Positions 17,672 to 28,021 of a DNA stretch of 64,000 nucleotides are shown one piece after another (the first letter of the stretch is position 1; each line of letters begins with the position of its first letter). Under the pieces are notes generated by a model. The model saw only the letters and a list, made by a program, of their open reading frames with translations, was not told the DNA's origin and ran no database searches. This DNA is from DAOTWC01 sp048499435 (GTDB taxonomy: Bacteria > Chloroflexota > Anaerolineae > Aggregatilineales > Phototrophicaceae): contig JASNZW010000004.1 in the NCBI GenBank assembly GCA_048499435.1, positions 186,001 to 250,000 on the forward strand. The letters are read 5' to 3'. The position numbers were made by a program, and so were the translations under genes.

Positions 17672-17699
17672 GCATCCCTCCCCGGCCGGGGAGGGATGC
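17672..17699. terminator. Hairpin between the acyl-CoA dehydrogenase and fadN-type genes
   Basis: A perfect 12-bp stem (17672-17683 with 17688-17699) and a GGCC loop lie in the 117-base gap. There is no T run, so it may attenuate transcription or protect an mRNA end rather than stop transcription. Confidence 0.45.
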
Positions 17700-17779
17700 G
17701 CGCTGCGCTTTGGCGCGGCAGGGCGCGGGCAGACAAAACACAATTTAGCCCCGCTGGTTGTTAATTAAGGAGAGCGTTA

Positions 17780-20185
17780 ATGGTGTATAACATCCGCAAG
17801 GCAGCCGTGATCGGCTCTGGCACGATGGGCAGCGGCATCGCGGCGCTGCTGGCCGGCGTGGGCGTCGAGGTGCTGCTGCTCGATATCCCGGCCAGGGACA
17901 CGCAGCCGGGGGACCCGCCCGCCAGGCGCAACGCGGTCGCGCTGGCCGGCCTGAACGCCATGCAGAAGGCGCGCCCGGCGCAGCTTCTGCACCCAGACGA
18001 CCTGCGCCTGATCCGCACCGGCAACATTGATGACGACCTGGAGCTGGTCGGCGGCGTGGACTGGGTGATTGAGGTGGTGGTCGAACGGCTGGACGTGAAG
18101 CAGAACCTGATGGCGCGGCTGGCGAAGCTGGCAGGGCCGCAGACGATTGTCACCACCAACACGTCGGGCCTGCCCATCAAGGCGATCGCCGAGGGCCTGG
18201 GCGACGATTTCACGCGGCGCTTTCTGGGGACGCATTTCTTCAACCCACCGCGCTATCTGCACCTGCTGGAGGTTATCCCGCACGCCAACACAGACTCCGA
18301 AGTGGTGCGCTTCATGACGCAGTTCGCCACTGAACGGCTGGGCAAGGGCGTGGTGCTGTGCAAGGACACGCCCAATTTCATCGGCAACCGTTTCATGTCC
18401 ATGTCCGGCATGCAGGCGATGAACTACGCGCTGGACAACGATTTCACGGTTGAGGAAGTGGACGCCATCACCGGCCCGCTGATCGGGCGGCCCCGGACGG
18501 CCACGTTCAACCTCAACGACCTGGTGGGCTTTGACATCGCCGTCTACGTCGCGCGCAACCTGTACGACGCCATCCCCGACGACCCGGCGCGCGAAGTGCT
18601 CAATCACCCGGCGGCGGGGGCGCTGAGCCAGACGCTGCTGGACAAAAAGTGGCTGGGGCGCAAGACCGGGCAGGGCTTCTACCACATGCGCAAGGGGGCC
18701 AGCGGCGAGAAAGAGCTGTGGGCGCTCAACCTCAAAACGCTGGAATACGAGCCGCCCACCAAGCCGCGCTTCGACAGCGTGAGCGCGCACCGCAAGGTGG
18801 AGGACACCGGCGAGCGCATCCGCCTGCTGATCGGTGAGGGCGACCGCGCCGGGCGCTTCCTGTGGCATCTGCACGCCTTCTACCTGGCTTACGCCTCCAA
18901 CCGCGTGCCGGAGATCACCGAGACGATCGTCAACATCGACAACGCGCAGAAGTGGGGCTTTGGCCACGAGCTTGGCCCGTTTGAAATCTGGGACGCGATC
19001 GGCGTGGCGGACACCATCCCGGCGTTCAACGCCGCCGGCTACCCGGTGGCCCCGTGGGTGCAGACGATGATCAGCAGCGGCCACTCCACCTTCTATCGCT
19101 ACGACGAGAACGGCCAGAAAACCGGCTACTACAGCCCGCAGGAAGGCCGTTACGCCCCGCTGGAGAAGGACCCGCGCGCGATCACGGTGGCGGCGCTGCG
19201 CGCTGGCGGCCATGTGATCGCCAGCAACGACGGGGCCAGCATCCTCGACATGGGCGACGGCGTGGCGCTGTTCGAGTTCCACAGCAAGCAGAACTCGCTT
19301 GACAACGACGTGATCGCGATGGGCTGGCAGGCCGTCGAGCTGCTGGAGCGCGGCGACTTTAAGGCGCTGGTGGTGGGCAACGACGGCGAACGCTTCAGCA
19401 TCGGCTTCAACGTGTTTATCGCGGTGATGGCGGTGCAGGGCGGCGAGCTGGCGCAGCTTGAGGGCGGCATCAAGCGCCTGCAGGACCTGGCCGAGGCGCT
19501 GCGCACCGCCGCGCGCCCGGTCGTGACCGCGCCGTTCCAGATGGCGCTGGGCGGCGGCCTGGAGATGGCGCTGGCCGGCGCGGCGCAGGTGGCGCATATC
19601 GAATACTATGCCGGGCTGGTCGAGTTCGGCGTCGGGCTGATTCCGGCGGGCGGCGGCTGCAAAGAGCTGCTGCGGCGCGTCGTCAACCCGGTGATGCGCT
19701 CGCACCCCAACGCTGACCCGCTGCCGCACCTGCAGAAGGTGTTCCAGCAGATCGCCACCGCGCAGGTGAGCGAGCAGGGCGCGAAGATTGCCCGTGACAT
19801 GGGCTTCCTGGGGCCGTGCGACCGCATCGTGATGAACCGGTCGCATCTGCTGGGCGAGGCCAAACGCACCGCGCTCTACCTGGCGGACGGCTACACGCCG
19901 GCGCAGCGCGAGCCGGTCTACGCCGCCGGGCGCGACGCCTACGCGGCGCTGCTGGTGGCGATTGAAGGCTTTGTCGAGCAGGGCATCGCCACCGAGTACG
20001 ACGCGCACATCGCCCGCAAGCTGGCGTATGTGCTCACGGGCGGCGCGCTCAGCGAGCCGGCGTGGGTGCAGCCAGAGCTGATTTTTGACCTGGAGCGCGA
20101 GGCGTTCATGAGCCTGGTCGCGGAGGCCAGGACGATGGAGCGCATCACGCACATGCTGCAAACCAACAAGCCGCTGCGGAATTAG
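17780..20185 (+). CDS. fadN: 3-hydroxyacyl-CoA dehydrogenase / enoyl-CoA hydratase fusion (FadN type)
   Basis: The 801-residue protein begins with an NAD-binding dehydrogenase domain (G-S-G-T-M-G-S-G-I-A at about 12-21; G-T-H-F-F-N-P-P near 153-160), followed by the dehydrogenase C-terminal domains. A crotonase (enoyl-CoA hydratase) domain lies at about 490-680. The two crotonase glutamates are present, in A-L-G-G-G-L-E and A-G-L-V-E-F-G. This order, dehydrogenase first, is that of Bacillus FadN rather than E. coli FadB. It should carry out steps two and three of beta-oxidation in the cytoplasm. AAGGAGAG before ATG 17780 is a strong ribosome binding site, and fadA follows 47 bases later. Confidence 0.88.
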   Translation: MVYNIRKAAVIGSGTMGSGIAALLAGVGVEVLLLDIPARDTQPGDPPARRNAVALAGLNAMQKARPAQLLHPDDLRLIRTGNIDDDLELVGGVDWVIEVVVERLDVKQNLMARLAKLAGPQTIVTTNTSGLPIKAIAEGLGDDFTRRFLGTHFFNPPRYLHLLEVIPHANTDSEVVRFMTQFATERLGKGVVLCKDTPNFIGNRFMSMSGMQAMNYALDNDFTVEEVDAITGPLIGRPRTATFNLNDLVGFDIAVYVARNLYDAIPDDPAREVLNHPAAGALSQTLLDKKWLGRKTGQGFYHMRKGASGEKELWALNLKTLEYEPPTKPRFDSVSAHRKVEDTGERIRLLIGEGDRAGRFLWHLHAFYLAYASNRVPEITETIVNIDNAQKWGFGHELGPFEIWDAIGVADTIPAFNAAGYPVAPWVQTMISSGHSTFYRYDENGQKTGYYSPQEGRYAPLEKDPRAITVAALRAGGHVIASNDGASILDMGDGVALFEFHSKQNSLDNDVIAMGWQAVELLERGDFKALVVGNDGERFSIGFNVFIAVMAVQGGELAQLEGGIKRLQDLAEALRTAARPVVTAPFQMALGGGLEMALAGAAQVAHIEYYAGLVEFGVGLIPAGGGCKELLRRVVNPVMRSHPNADPLPHLQKVFQQIATAQVSEQGAKIARDMGFLGPCDRIVMNRSHLLGEAKRTALYLADGYTPAQREPVYAAGRDAYAALLVAIEGFVEQGIATEYDAHIARKLAYVLTGGALSEPAWVQPELIFDLEREAFMSLVAEARTMERITHMLQTNKPLRN

Positions 20186-20232
20186 CGGGCGGCGCACCAT
20201 AAACAACGGGTATTTTATGAGAGGATTGTGGC

Positions 20233-21417
<1,185 letters not shown>

Positions 21418-21438
21418 GCGCGCTTTCAACGCCAGCTT

Positions 21439-21462
21439 ACGGGCGGCCTGCGGGCCGCCCGT
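21439..21462 (+). terminator. Hairpin terminator after fadA
   Basis: A perfect 10-bp GC-rich stem (21439-21448 with 21453-21462) with a TGCG loop is followed by TTGATT. It lies 22 bases after the fadA stop and before the next promoter. Confidence 0.65.
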
Positions 21463-21504
21463 TTGATTCGCGCTGCGGGCCGCGAAATAAAAAATTAAAG
21501 AAAT

Positions 21505-21533
21505 TTGTTGACGCCCTGGGGATTAACTATAAT
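21505..21533 (+). promoter_or_regulatory. Promoter of the peptide-type ABC importer operon
   Basis: TTGTTG (21505-21510) and a perfect TATAAT (21528-21533) are spaced by 17 bases within an unusually AT-rich stretch, 68 bases before the binding-protein start. Confidence 0.7.
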
Positions 21534-21600
21534 TAACGCTGCAATTGCGGCCTGTCTCTGCGGGCCGCGCCCCAACCGATACTGTTGAAGGAGAAAAAGT

Positions 21601-23226
21601 ATGCAAAAGCGACTCTCGGTTTTGATAGCGGCGCTGGTACTGGTCGCGCTGCTGGCCCCGGCGGCCCTCAGCGCCCAGGAAGCGGTGGTGCTGCGCTACC
21701 CAATCACCGTCGAGCCGGAACACCTGAACCCGTTTACCGCCAACACCATCGCCATCGGGACGGTAACGCGTAACATCTTCGAGGGCCTGACGTGGTACAA
21801 CCCGCAGACCGGCGAGCTGGAGCCAGCGCTGGCTGAAAGCTGGACCATCTCTGACGACAAGATGACGTATACGTTCAACCTGCGCCACGGCGTGCTGTTC
21901 CACCAGGTCGCTGGCGTGGAATACGCCGAGGGCGAGCGCGAAGTCACCGCCGACGACATCCTGTGGAACTACGAGATCGCGCTCAACGCCGACACCAACA
22001 TTTCCAGCCAGGCCGAAACCCTGACGAACATCGTGGGCGCGGAGGCTTTCACCAAGGGCGAGGCCGAGGCCGTCGAGGGCATCAAGATTCTTGACGACTA
22101 CACGCTGGAAATTACGCTGACCGTGCCGGACCGCCTGTTCCTCTACGGCTGGGGCAACCTGAGTATTACTTCGCCGGTGGCCTACGCGCAGCTTGGCGAG
22201 GCGTTCAACAACACGCCGGTAGGGACCGGGCCGTTCCAGTTTGTGGAGTGGCTGCGCCAGGACCGCATCGTGCTGGAGCGCAACCCCGATTACTGGCGCG
22301 AGGGCTATCCGCGCGTGGACGGCGTGCGCTTCATCAACTACGGCGACGCCAACACCGCGCTGCTTGACTACCGCGCCGGCGAACTCGACTTCCTGTTCGC
22401 GTTCCCGACTGGCCAGCGCGCCGCCATCATCGAGGAATTTGGCGACCAGTATCACGAAAAGCCGGGCCTGCACCTGCGCTACTTTGGCTTCGACATGAGC
22501 CAGGGCTTCTTCTTCGAGAACCCGCTGGTGCGCCAGGCGTTTAACCACGCGCTCAACCGCGACCTGATCTGGAATGATCTGGAAGAAGGCGCGCGCTTCC
22601 CGGCCAACCAGGGCGTGCTGCCCCCGTCCATGCCCGCTTCGATGCCCTCCATCACCTACCCCTACGACCTGGAACGGGCCAACGAGCTGCTGACCGAGGC
22701 CGGCTTCCCGCCGGTGGACGAGAACGACTGGAGCAAGGGCCGCGTCGGCTTCCCAGAGATCAAGATGCAGGTGCTGGCGTCGCTGCAAAATGAACTCTCG
22801 ATCCCGGTGTGGCAGGAAGACCTGCGCAAGCTGGGCATCACGCTGACGATTGAGGTTGAGGAAGGCGCGACCTACTGGACGCACATCGAGGAAGACGATG
22901 TGATCCTGTTCATCACCGGCTGGGCCGCTGGCCTGCTTGACCCGTCCGACGTGATGGACTTCCTGTTCTACAACGGCATTGACAACACCGAATACAGCAA
23001 CCCCGAAGTCAACGCGCTGCTGGAAGCGGCCCGCGTCGAATATGACGAAGAGGCGCGCACTGCGCTCTACCAACAGGCGCACGACCTGATCATGGCCGAC
23101 GCCCCGGTGGTGATTTCGGCCTACAGCAAGGTGACCTGGCTGCAGCAGCCCTGGATCAGCAACTTCAATCCGGGCGGCGGCGGCACGTACACCGCGCCGC
23201 TGTGGATGGTGGAGGTCACGCGCTAG
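21601..23226 (+). CDS. Family-5 ABC transporter substrate-binding protein (peptide/nickel type)
   Basis: The 541-residue exported protein has a signal peptide (about 1-25, ending A-L-S-A) without a lipoprotein Cys. The rest is a full-length family-5 solute-binding domain with the typical order: E-P-E-H-L-N-P-F near the start, N-I-F-E-G-L, L-A-E-S-W, F-N-L-R-H-G-V-L-F-H, and G-T-G-P-F-Q-F with R-N-P-D-Y-W. It should capture an oligopeptide or similar solute outside the membrane for the two permeases encoded next. GGAGAAAAAG before the ATG is a good ribosome binding site. Confidence 0.87.
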   Translation: MQKRLSVLIAALVLVALLAPAALSAQEAVVLRYPITVEPEHLNPFTANTIAIGTVTRNIFEGLTWYNPQTGELEPALAESWTISDDKMTYTFNLRHGVLFHQVAGVEYAEGEREVTADDILWNYEIALNADTNISSQAETLTNIVGAEAFTKGEAEAVEGIKILDDYTLEITLTVPDRLFLYGWGNLSITSPVAYAQLGEAFNNTPVGTGPFQFVEWLRQDRIVLERNPDYWREGYPRVDGVRFINYGDANTALLDYRAGELDFLFAFPTGQRAAIIEEFGDQYHEKPGLHLRYFGFDMSQGFFFENPLVRQAFNHALNRDLIWNDLEEGARFPANQGVLPPSMPASMPSITYPYDLERANELLTEAGFPPVDENDWSKGRVGFPEIKMQVLASLQNELSIPVWQEDLRKLGITLTIEVEEGATYWTHIEEDDVILFITGWAAGLLDPSDVMDFLFYNGIDNTEYSNPEVNALLEAARVEYDEEARTALYQQAHDLIMADAPVVISAYSKVTWLQQPWISNFNPGGGGTYTAPLWMVEVTR

Positions 23227-23310
23227 AGCGGCTGTAACGGCTGCCACAGCGCCTTTTTATCGCAGGGGCGGTCAGCAGGCCGCCCCTGCCGCCCATAGGG
23301 AGTTTTTATA

Positions 23311-24261
23311 ATGACGATGTATATTGCCCGCCGCCTGGTGCAGGTGATTCCCACCCTGTTGGTGATCTTCACCATCCTGTTTGTGCTGTCGTACCTCATG
23401 CCCGGCGACCCGCTGCGGACGGTGCTGGGCGAGGAATACCAGCGGGTTGACGCGGATACGCTGGCGCGCATGAAAGAGGAACTGGGCCTCAACCGCACCT
23501 TTATCGAACAATATCTTGACTTCCTGGGGCGGATGCTGCGCCTCGACCTGGGCAAGTCGTTCGTGTTAAAAGAGAGCGTTATTAATATCATTGGCTACCG
23601 CCTGCCGCACACGCTGCAACTGATGACCGGCGGCATGATCGTGGCGCTGCTGATCGGCATCCCGGCGGGGATTGTCTCCGCGCTGAAACAGTACACCTGG
23701 ATTGACCACGCGCTGATCGTGGTGGCGCTCATCGGCCTGTCGATGCCGGTGTTCTGGCAGGGCCTGCTGTTTCAACTGCTTCTGACGCAGGAAAAATACG
23801 GCATCGCGCTGTTCCCGGTGGCAGGCTATGGCGACGGCAACCTGCGCTATCTGGTGCTGCCGTCGCTGGTGCTGGGCACGAACCTGTCGGCGGTGCTGGC
23901 GCGCGTGACGCGCTCGTCCATGCTGGAGGTGCGCGGGCAGGATTATCTCAGGACGGCGCGCGCCAAGGGCCTGCGCGAGCGCCGCGTGCTGACCACACAC
24001 CACCTGCGCAACGCGCTCATCCCGGTGATCACCGTGATCGGCCTGCAGATCGCCGGGCTGCTGACCGGGTCGCTGGTGACAGAGACAATCTTCAACTGGC
24101 CGGGCATGGGGCGGGCGATCGTGCCCGCCATCCAGAGCCGCGACACGCCGGTGATTATGGGCATTCTGACGTTCGGCGCGCTGATGTTCATCTTCATCAA
24201 CCTGATCACCGACGTGATGTACGCGCTGGTCAACCCGCGCATTCGCTATGGCACGAATTAG
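23311..24261 (+). CDS. ABC permease, DppB type
   Basis: A 316-residue permease with six membrane segments. It starts with R-R-L-V-Q-V-I-P-T, as DppB/OppB proteins do, and carries the permease motif around R-T-A-R-A-K-G-L (about 215), which contacts the ATPase, followed by N-A-L-I-P-V-I-T. It forms the channel with the DppC-type protein encoded next. No ATPase gene follows in the operon, so the energy-coupling subunits must be encoded elsewhere. Confidence 0.87.
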   Translation: MTMYIARRLVQVIPTLLVIFTILFVLSYLMPGDPLRTVLGEEYQRVDADTLARMKEELGLNRTFIEQYLDFLGRMLRLDLGKSFVLKESVINIIGYRLPHTLQLMTGGMIVALLIGIPAGIVSALKQYTWIDHALIVVALIGLSMPVFWQGLLFQLLLTQEKYGIALFPVAGYGDGNLRYLVLPSLVLGTNLSAVLARVTRSSMLEVRGQDYLRTARAKGLRERRVLTTHHLRNALIPVITVIGLQIAGLLTGSLVTETIFNWPGMGRAIVPAIQSRDTPVIMGILTFGALMFIFINLITDVMYALVNPRIRYGTN

Positions 24262-24273
24262 GGACGGGCTGCC

Positions 24274-25188
24274 GTGACCACTTCCACCGTACAAACACCG
24301 CCGCCAGCGCCCGGCAATATCGCCCGGCTGGCCGAGGACCGGAAGCCCGTTTCAAACCGCAGCCGCTTCTGGCGCGCCTTCCGCCGCAACCGCATCGCCC
24401 TGCTGGGGCTAGGCATTGTCACCGTCATGATCCTGCTGGCGGTCTTCGCCGACGTTGTCGCGCCGCACAACCCTATCGAGCCGCATTATACCGACCGCCT
24501 CCAGCCGCCCAGCGCGCAGTTTCCGCTGGGCACGGACGAGCTGGGGCGCGATATCTTCAGCCGGCTGGTGTACGGCGCGCGCATCTCGCTGGTGATCGCG
24601 TTCATCGCGCAGGCGGTCGCGATCTCTATCGGCATCACGCTGGGGCTGGCGTCCGGCTGGTTTGGCGGTTGGGTGGACGACCTGATTATGCGCTTCACTG
24701 ACGCCTTTTTCGCCATCCCCGGCCTGATGTTCCTCATCGTCTGGGTGGCGATCCTCAACCCCAGCCCGGTCACGATCTTCGTCGGCCTGGGGCTGATCGG
24801 CTGGCCCAGCGACGCGCGCATGATGCGCAGCCAGGTGCTGGCGGTCAAGGAACTGGAATATGTGGTGGCGGCGCGGGCTTTGGGCGCCGGGACGCTGCGC
24901 ATTATGCTTCAGCATCTGCTGCCGAACGCGGTCGCGCCCACGATTGTGCTGGCGTCGCTGGGCATCGCCGGGGCGATTCTGGTCGAATCCACGCTCAGCT
25001 TTCTGGGCCTGGGCGTGCAGATACCCAACCCCAGTTGGGGCACGATGATTGACATCGGGCGCAACTACTTTATTTCGGCCTGGTGGTATGCCGTCTTTCC
25101 CGGCCTGGCGATCATGCTGACCGTGCTGGGCTTCAACTTCATCGGCGACGGCCTGCGCGACGCGCTCGACCCGCAGCAGTACCAGTGA
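24274..25188 (+). CDS. ABC permease, DppC type
   Basis: The 304-residue permease has the N-terminal cytoplasmic extension, first membrane segment and P-L-G-T-D-E-L-G-R-D motif typical of DppC/OppC, then further membrane segments and the ATPase-contact loop A-A-R-A-L-G-A-G (about 202-209) followed by L-P-N-A-V-A-P. The GTG start lies 12 bases after the DppB stop, so the two subunits are made together. The operon ends at the strong terminator just downstream without dppD or dppF. Confidence 0.87.
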   Translation: MTTSTVQTPPPAPGNIARLAEDRKPVSNRSRFWRAFRRNRIALLGLGIVTVMILLAVFADVVAPHNPIEPHYTDRLQPPSAQFPLGTDELGRDIFSRLVYGARISLVIAFIAQAVAISIGITLGLASGWFGGWVDDLIMRFTDAFFAIPGLMFLIVWVAILNPSPVTIFVGLGLIGWPSDARMMRSQVLAVKELEYVVAARALGAGTLRIMLQHLLPNAVAPTIVLASLGIAGAILVESTLSFLGLGVQIPNPSWGTMIDIGRNYFISAWWYAVFPGLAIMLTVLGFNFIGDGLRDALDPQQYQ

Positions 25189-25222
25189 TACCGGCGGCAC
25201 AACGCCGGCGCGGCACATAAAG

Positions 25223-25258
25223 AAAGCCCCCTGTTCCACGCGGAGCAGGGGGCTTTTT
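25223..25258. terminator. Strong bidirectional rho-independent terminator
   Basis: An 11-bp stem, AAAGCCCCCTG with CAGGGGGCTTT, extended by inner pairs, is flanked by T-rich tails on the plus strand. It separates the ABC operon from the convergent rhodanese gene and serves both. Confidence 0.85.
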
Positions 25259-25278
25259 GCCAGGCAAAGCCTGGGCGC

Positions 25279-27786
25279 TTACTCAGTCACGAAGGGCAGG
25301 CCCGCCGCCACCCAGGCGTTGGAGCCGTTCTTCAGGCTGCGCACGTTTTCGTACCCCAGCATTTGCAGCGCCGCCATAGCGAGCACGCCGCGGTGGCCGA
25401 TGTGGTCGTAGACCACGATGGCCGCGTCCAGGGCCGGGAGCTGGTCCAGGCTGGCGCCCAGCTCGCGCAGCGGGATGTTGACCGCGCCGGCGATGTGGCC
25501 CTGCGCGAACTCGCTGGCCTCGCGCACGTCCACGATGAACGGCGGGGCAGCTTCGGCCAACGCGATATTCAGGTCTTCCGCGCTGATCAGGCTGAAGCCG
25601 TCCGGCAGGCTGGTCAGGTAGGCGTCTACGGTCGCCCACAGGTCAGCGTCCACTTCGGGGAAGGCCCCGCCCACGACCGCTGGCGTTGATTCCAGCACGG
25701 TCTCGCCGCCGGCGGCCAGCCAGCCGTTGATGCCGCTGCGCAGGCTGACGGCGCTGCTGTAGCCCAGCAGGTTGAGGGCCAGCGTGCCGATGCCGCCGCG
25801 GTGGCCGATGGCGCAGTAGATCACAATGGGGGCGTCCTTGGCGGGCAGCAGGTGCAGGTTCTGCGCCAGGGTGCGCAGCGGGATGTTGACCGCGCCGGCG
25901 ATGTGGCCAGCCTCATACTCGTCCAGCTCGCGCACGTCGAGGACGAAGACGCTGCCAAGCTGCTGCTTGAGCGTGTCGGCGGGGATGCTGGCGAAGCCCT
26001 GCGGAAGGGCCGCGAGCGCGTCCGCGATCACCGGCTGAAGCGCCTCTACCGGCAGCGGCGTGCCGCTGGGCAGCGCCACTTCGACGGGGGCCGCGGGCGC
26101 TTCAACTGCTGCCGCGCCGCCGACCACCGGGAAGCCCGCGTTGATCCAGCCCATGATGCCGCCGGCCATGTTGCGGACGTTGGTGTAGCCGAGCATCTGC
26201 ACAACGGTCATGGCGATCGCGCCGCGCGTGCCGGCTTTGCAGTAGATCACGATGGGCGCGCCCTTGTCAGCCGGGAGCGCGTCCAGGCTGGCGGCGATGG
26301 TGCGCAGCGGGACAAGCACCGCGCCTTCGATGTAGCCGTCGGTGTCCCACTCGGCCTGTTCGCGCACGTCGAGCAGGAAGGGCGGATTCTCCAGCAGCTC
26401 GGCGGAGACGTCCGCCGGCTGGACCACGCCCCAGCCCTGCGGCAGGCCGTTCTTGAGGTAATCGTCAACGGCGGCCACCAGCGCCGGGTCAATGTCGGGC
26501 GCGGCGCCGCGCTCAGCGGCGGGCAGCGGGTCGGTCGTGACTTCGAACTGGCCGTTGATCCAGCCGTTGATGCCGCCAGCCAGGTTGCGGACGTTGGTAT
26601 AGCCCAGCACCTGCAGCGCCACCATGCCGATTGTGCCGCGATGCCCGCTCTTGCAGTAGATGACGATCGGCGCGTCGAGCGCGGGCAGCAGGTCCAGGTT
26701 GGCCGCCACGTCGCGCAGCGGGATGTGGACCGCGCCGGGGATGTAGCCGTCGGCCTCCAGTTCGGCGGGTTCGCGCACGTCGAGCAGGAAGGGCGCGTTC
26801 TCCAGCAGCTCAGCCGAAAGGTCTTCCGGCTTGACCTGGCCGTAGCCGGCGGGCAGCACGTTGTTGAGATAGTTGTCCAGGTGCGCGACCATGTCCAGCG
26901 CGGCCGGGGCGGCCACTTCAGGCGCTTCACCGCCTTCGACCGCGAAGTCCGCGCCGATCCAGCCGGTGATGCCGCCGGCCAGGTTGCGCACGTCGGTGTA
27001 GCCCATCATTTGCAGCGCGGTCATGACGATCGCGCCGCGCGCGCCCCCCTTGCAGTAGACCACAATGGGCGTGCTCATGTCAGTGGGCAGCTTGCTCAGG
27101 TTGGCCGGGACTTCACGGACCGGGGCCAGCACCGCGCCTTCGATATAGCCCAGCTCATCCCACTCCGCCTGTTCGCGCACGTCGAGCAGGAAGGGCGGGT
27201 TCTCCAGCAGTTCGGTCGCCAGGTCAGCCGCCTGCACGACGCCCCAGCCCTGCGGCAGGCCGTTGGTCAGGTAATCGTCCACCTGGGCGACGAGTTCGGC
27301 GTCAATGGCCGGGCCAGCGCCGGCTTCCGGCACGAACGGCTCAGCCACAACCGGGTTGCCGCCGTCAATCCAGCCGGTGATGCCGCTGCTCATGTTGCGA
27401 ACGTTGGTATACCCCAGCACCTGCAGCGCGATCATGGCGATTGTGCCGCGATGCCCGCTCTTGCAGTAAACGATGATCGGCGCGTCCAGGTCGGCGGGCA
27501 GCAGGGCCAGGTTCTGGGCCAGCGTCCGCAGCGGGATGTGCACCGCGCCTTCGATGACGCCCAGTTCTGCAACCTCGGCGGGTTCGCGCACGTCGAGCAG
27601 GAAGGGCGGGTTTTCCAGCAGCTCTATAGCGACATCGCTGGCGCTGATAAAGCCCCAGCCCTGCGGTTGATTTGTCAGCACATCGCCGACGATATCGGAG
27701 TCAACCTGGGCCAGCGCGGGCAGCAGTGCGCCGCCTAACAGCAGGCTGAGGACGCCGAGCAGGATGATAAATCTTTTCAGTTTCAC
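25279..27786 (-). CDS. Exported six-domain rhodanese protein
   Basis: The start is GTG 27786, with GGAGAG before it and a signal peptide (about 1-27, ending A-L-A) directly after. The 835 residues hold six rhodanese domains of about 135 residues, linked by stretches that contain a helical motif of the D-D-Y-L-x-N-G-L-P-Q-G-W type. Active-site Cys residues are at about 108, 245, 378, 516 and 658, in loops such as Y-C-K-S-G-H-R-G. The sixth loop reads Y-D-H-I-G-H-R-G, with Asp794 in place of Cys, so it cannot carry sulfane sulfur in the usual way. The protein probably carries or moves sulfur or selenium outside the cytoplasm. It is next to an 11-heme cytochrome gene on the same strand. Confidence 0.85.
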   Translation of the reverse strand: MKLKRFIILLGVLSLLLGGALLPALAQVDSDIVGDVLTNQPQGWGFISASDVAIELLENPPFLLDVREPAEVAELGVIEGAVHIPLRTLAQNLALLPADLDAPIIVYCKSGHRGTIAMIALQVLGYTNVRNMSSGITGWIDGGNPVVAEPFVPEAGAGPAIDAELVAQVDDYLTNGLPQGWGVVQAADLATELLENPPFLLDVREQAEWDELGYIEGAVLAPVREVPANLSKLPTDMSTPIVVYCKGGARGAIVMTALQMMGYTDVRNLAGGITGWIGADFAVEGGEAPEVAAPAALDMVAHLDNYLNNVLPAGYGQVKPEDLSAELLENAPFLLDVREPAELEADGYIPGAVHIPLRDVAANLDLLPALDAPIVIYCKSGHRGTIGMVALQVLGYTNVRNLAGGINGWINGQFEVTTDPLPAAERGAAPDIDPALVAAVDDYLKNGLPQGWGVVQPADVSAELLENPPFLLDVREQAEWDTDGYIEGAVLVPLRTIAASLDALPADKGAPIVIYCKAGTRGAIAMTVVQMLGYTNVRNMAGGIMGWINAGFPVVGGAAAVEAPAAPVEVALPSGTPLPVEALQPVIADALAALPQGFASIPADTLKQQLGSVFVLDVRELDEYEAGHIAGAVNIPLRTLAQNLHLLPAKDAPIVIYCAIGHRGGIGTLALNLLGYSSAVSLRSGINGWLAAGGETVLESTPAVVGGAFPEVDADLWATVDAYLTSLPDGFSLISAEDLNIALAEAAPPFIVDVREASEFAQGHIAGAVNIPLRELGASLDQLPALDAAIVVYDHIGHRGVLAMAALQMLGYENVRSLKNGSNAWVAAGLPFVTE

Positions 27787-27914
27787 CTTTGACGCTCTCC
27801 TCGAAGCATACAGAACAGCAGACAATACAGCTTACGGGCGACGAAGCGGCCCGGTAAATCCCTGGGTGAACGCGGCCATCCAACGGTACATTAACATATA
27901 CGGCTGCACGAATA

Positions 27915-27932
27915 TTGTGATAATTGTCACAA
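27915..27932. promoter_or_regulatory. CRP/FNR-family-type palindrome upstream of the rhodanese gene
   Basis: TTGTGATAATTGTCACAA has perfect half sites TTGTGA and TCACAA around six bases, which is the CRP-family consensus (TGTGA-N6-TCACA). It lies 128 bases before the rhodanese GTG, in the gap after the cytochrome gene. No such regulator gene is in the window. Confidence 0.6.
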
Positions 27933-27978
27933 ACGCCACGCGCAAAATGTCATAAGTTGCCTCACTGTCGATCAGTGG

Positions 27979-28008
27979 GCCGGGGGCGCGTTCGCGCGCG
28001 CCCCCGGC
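27979..28008 (-). terminator. Hairpin after the multiheme cytochrome gene
   Basis: A perfect 12-bp stem (27979-27990 with 27997-28008) and a six-base loop lie 13 bases downstream of the cytochrome stop. No T run follows on the minus strand. It probably separates the cytochrome transcript from the rhodanese gene. Confidence 0.6.
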
Positions 28009-28021
28009 GGTCGGGGTTATT

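Noticed and set aside
17777..20206. Very long open frame on the minus strand opposite the FadN-type gene
   Set aside because: It mirrors a clear plus-strand gene, its translation is rich in Arg, His and Gln without domains, and it results from GC-rich codon use.
23227..23310. CGCC-rich inverted repeat between the binding protein and permease genes as a terminator
   Set aside because: It lies inside an operon, has unpaired stretches and no T run; it may reduce downstream expression, but a terminator cannot be supported.
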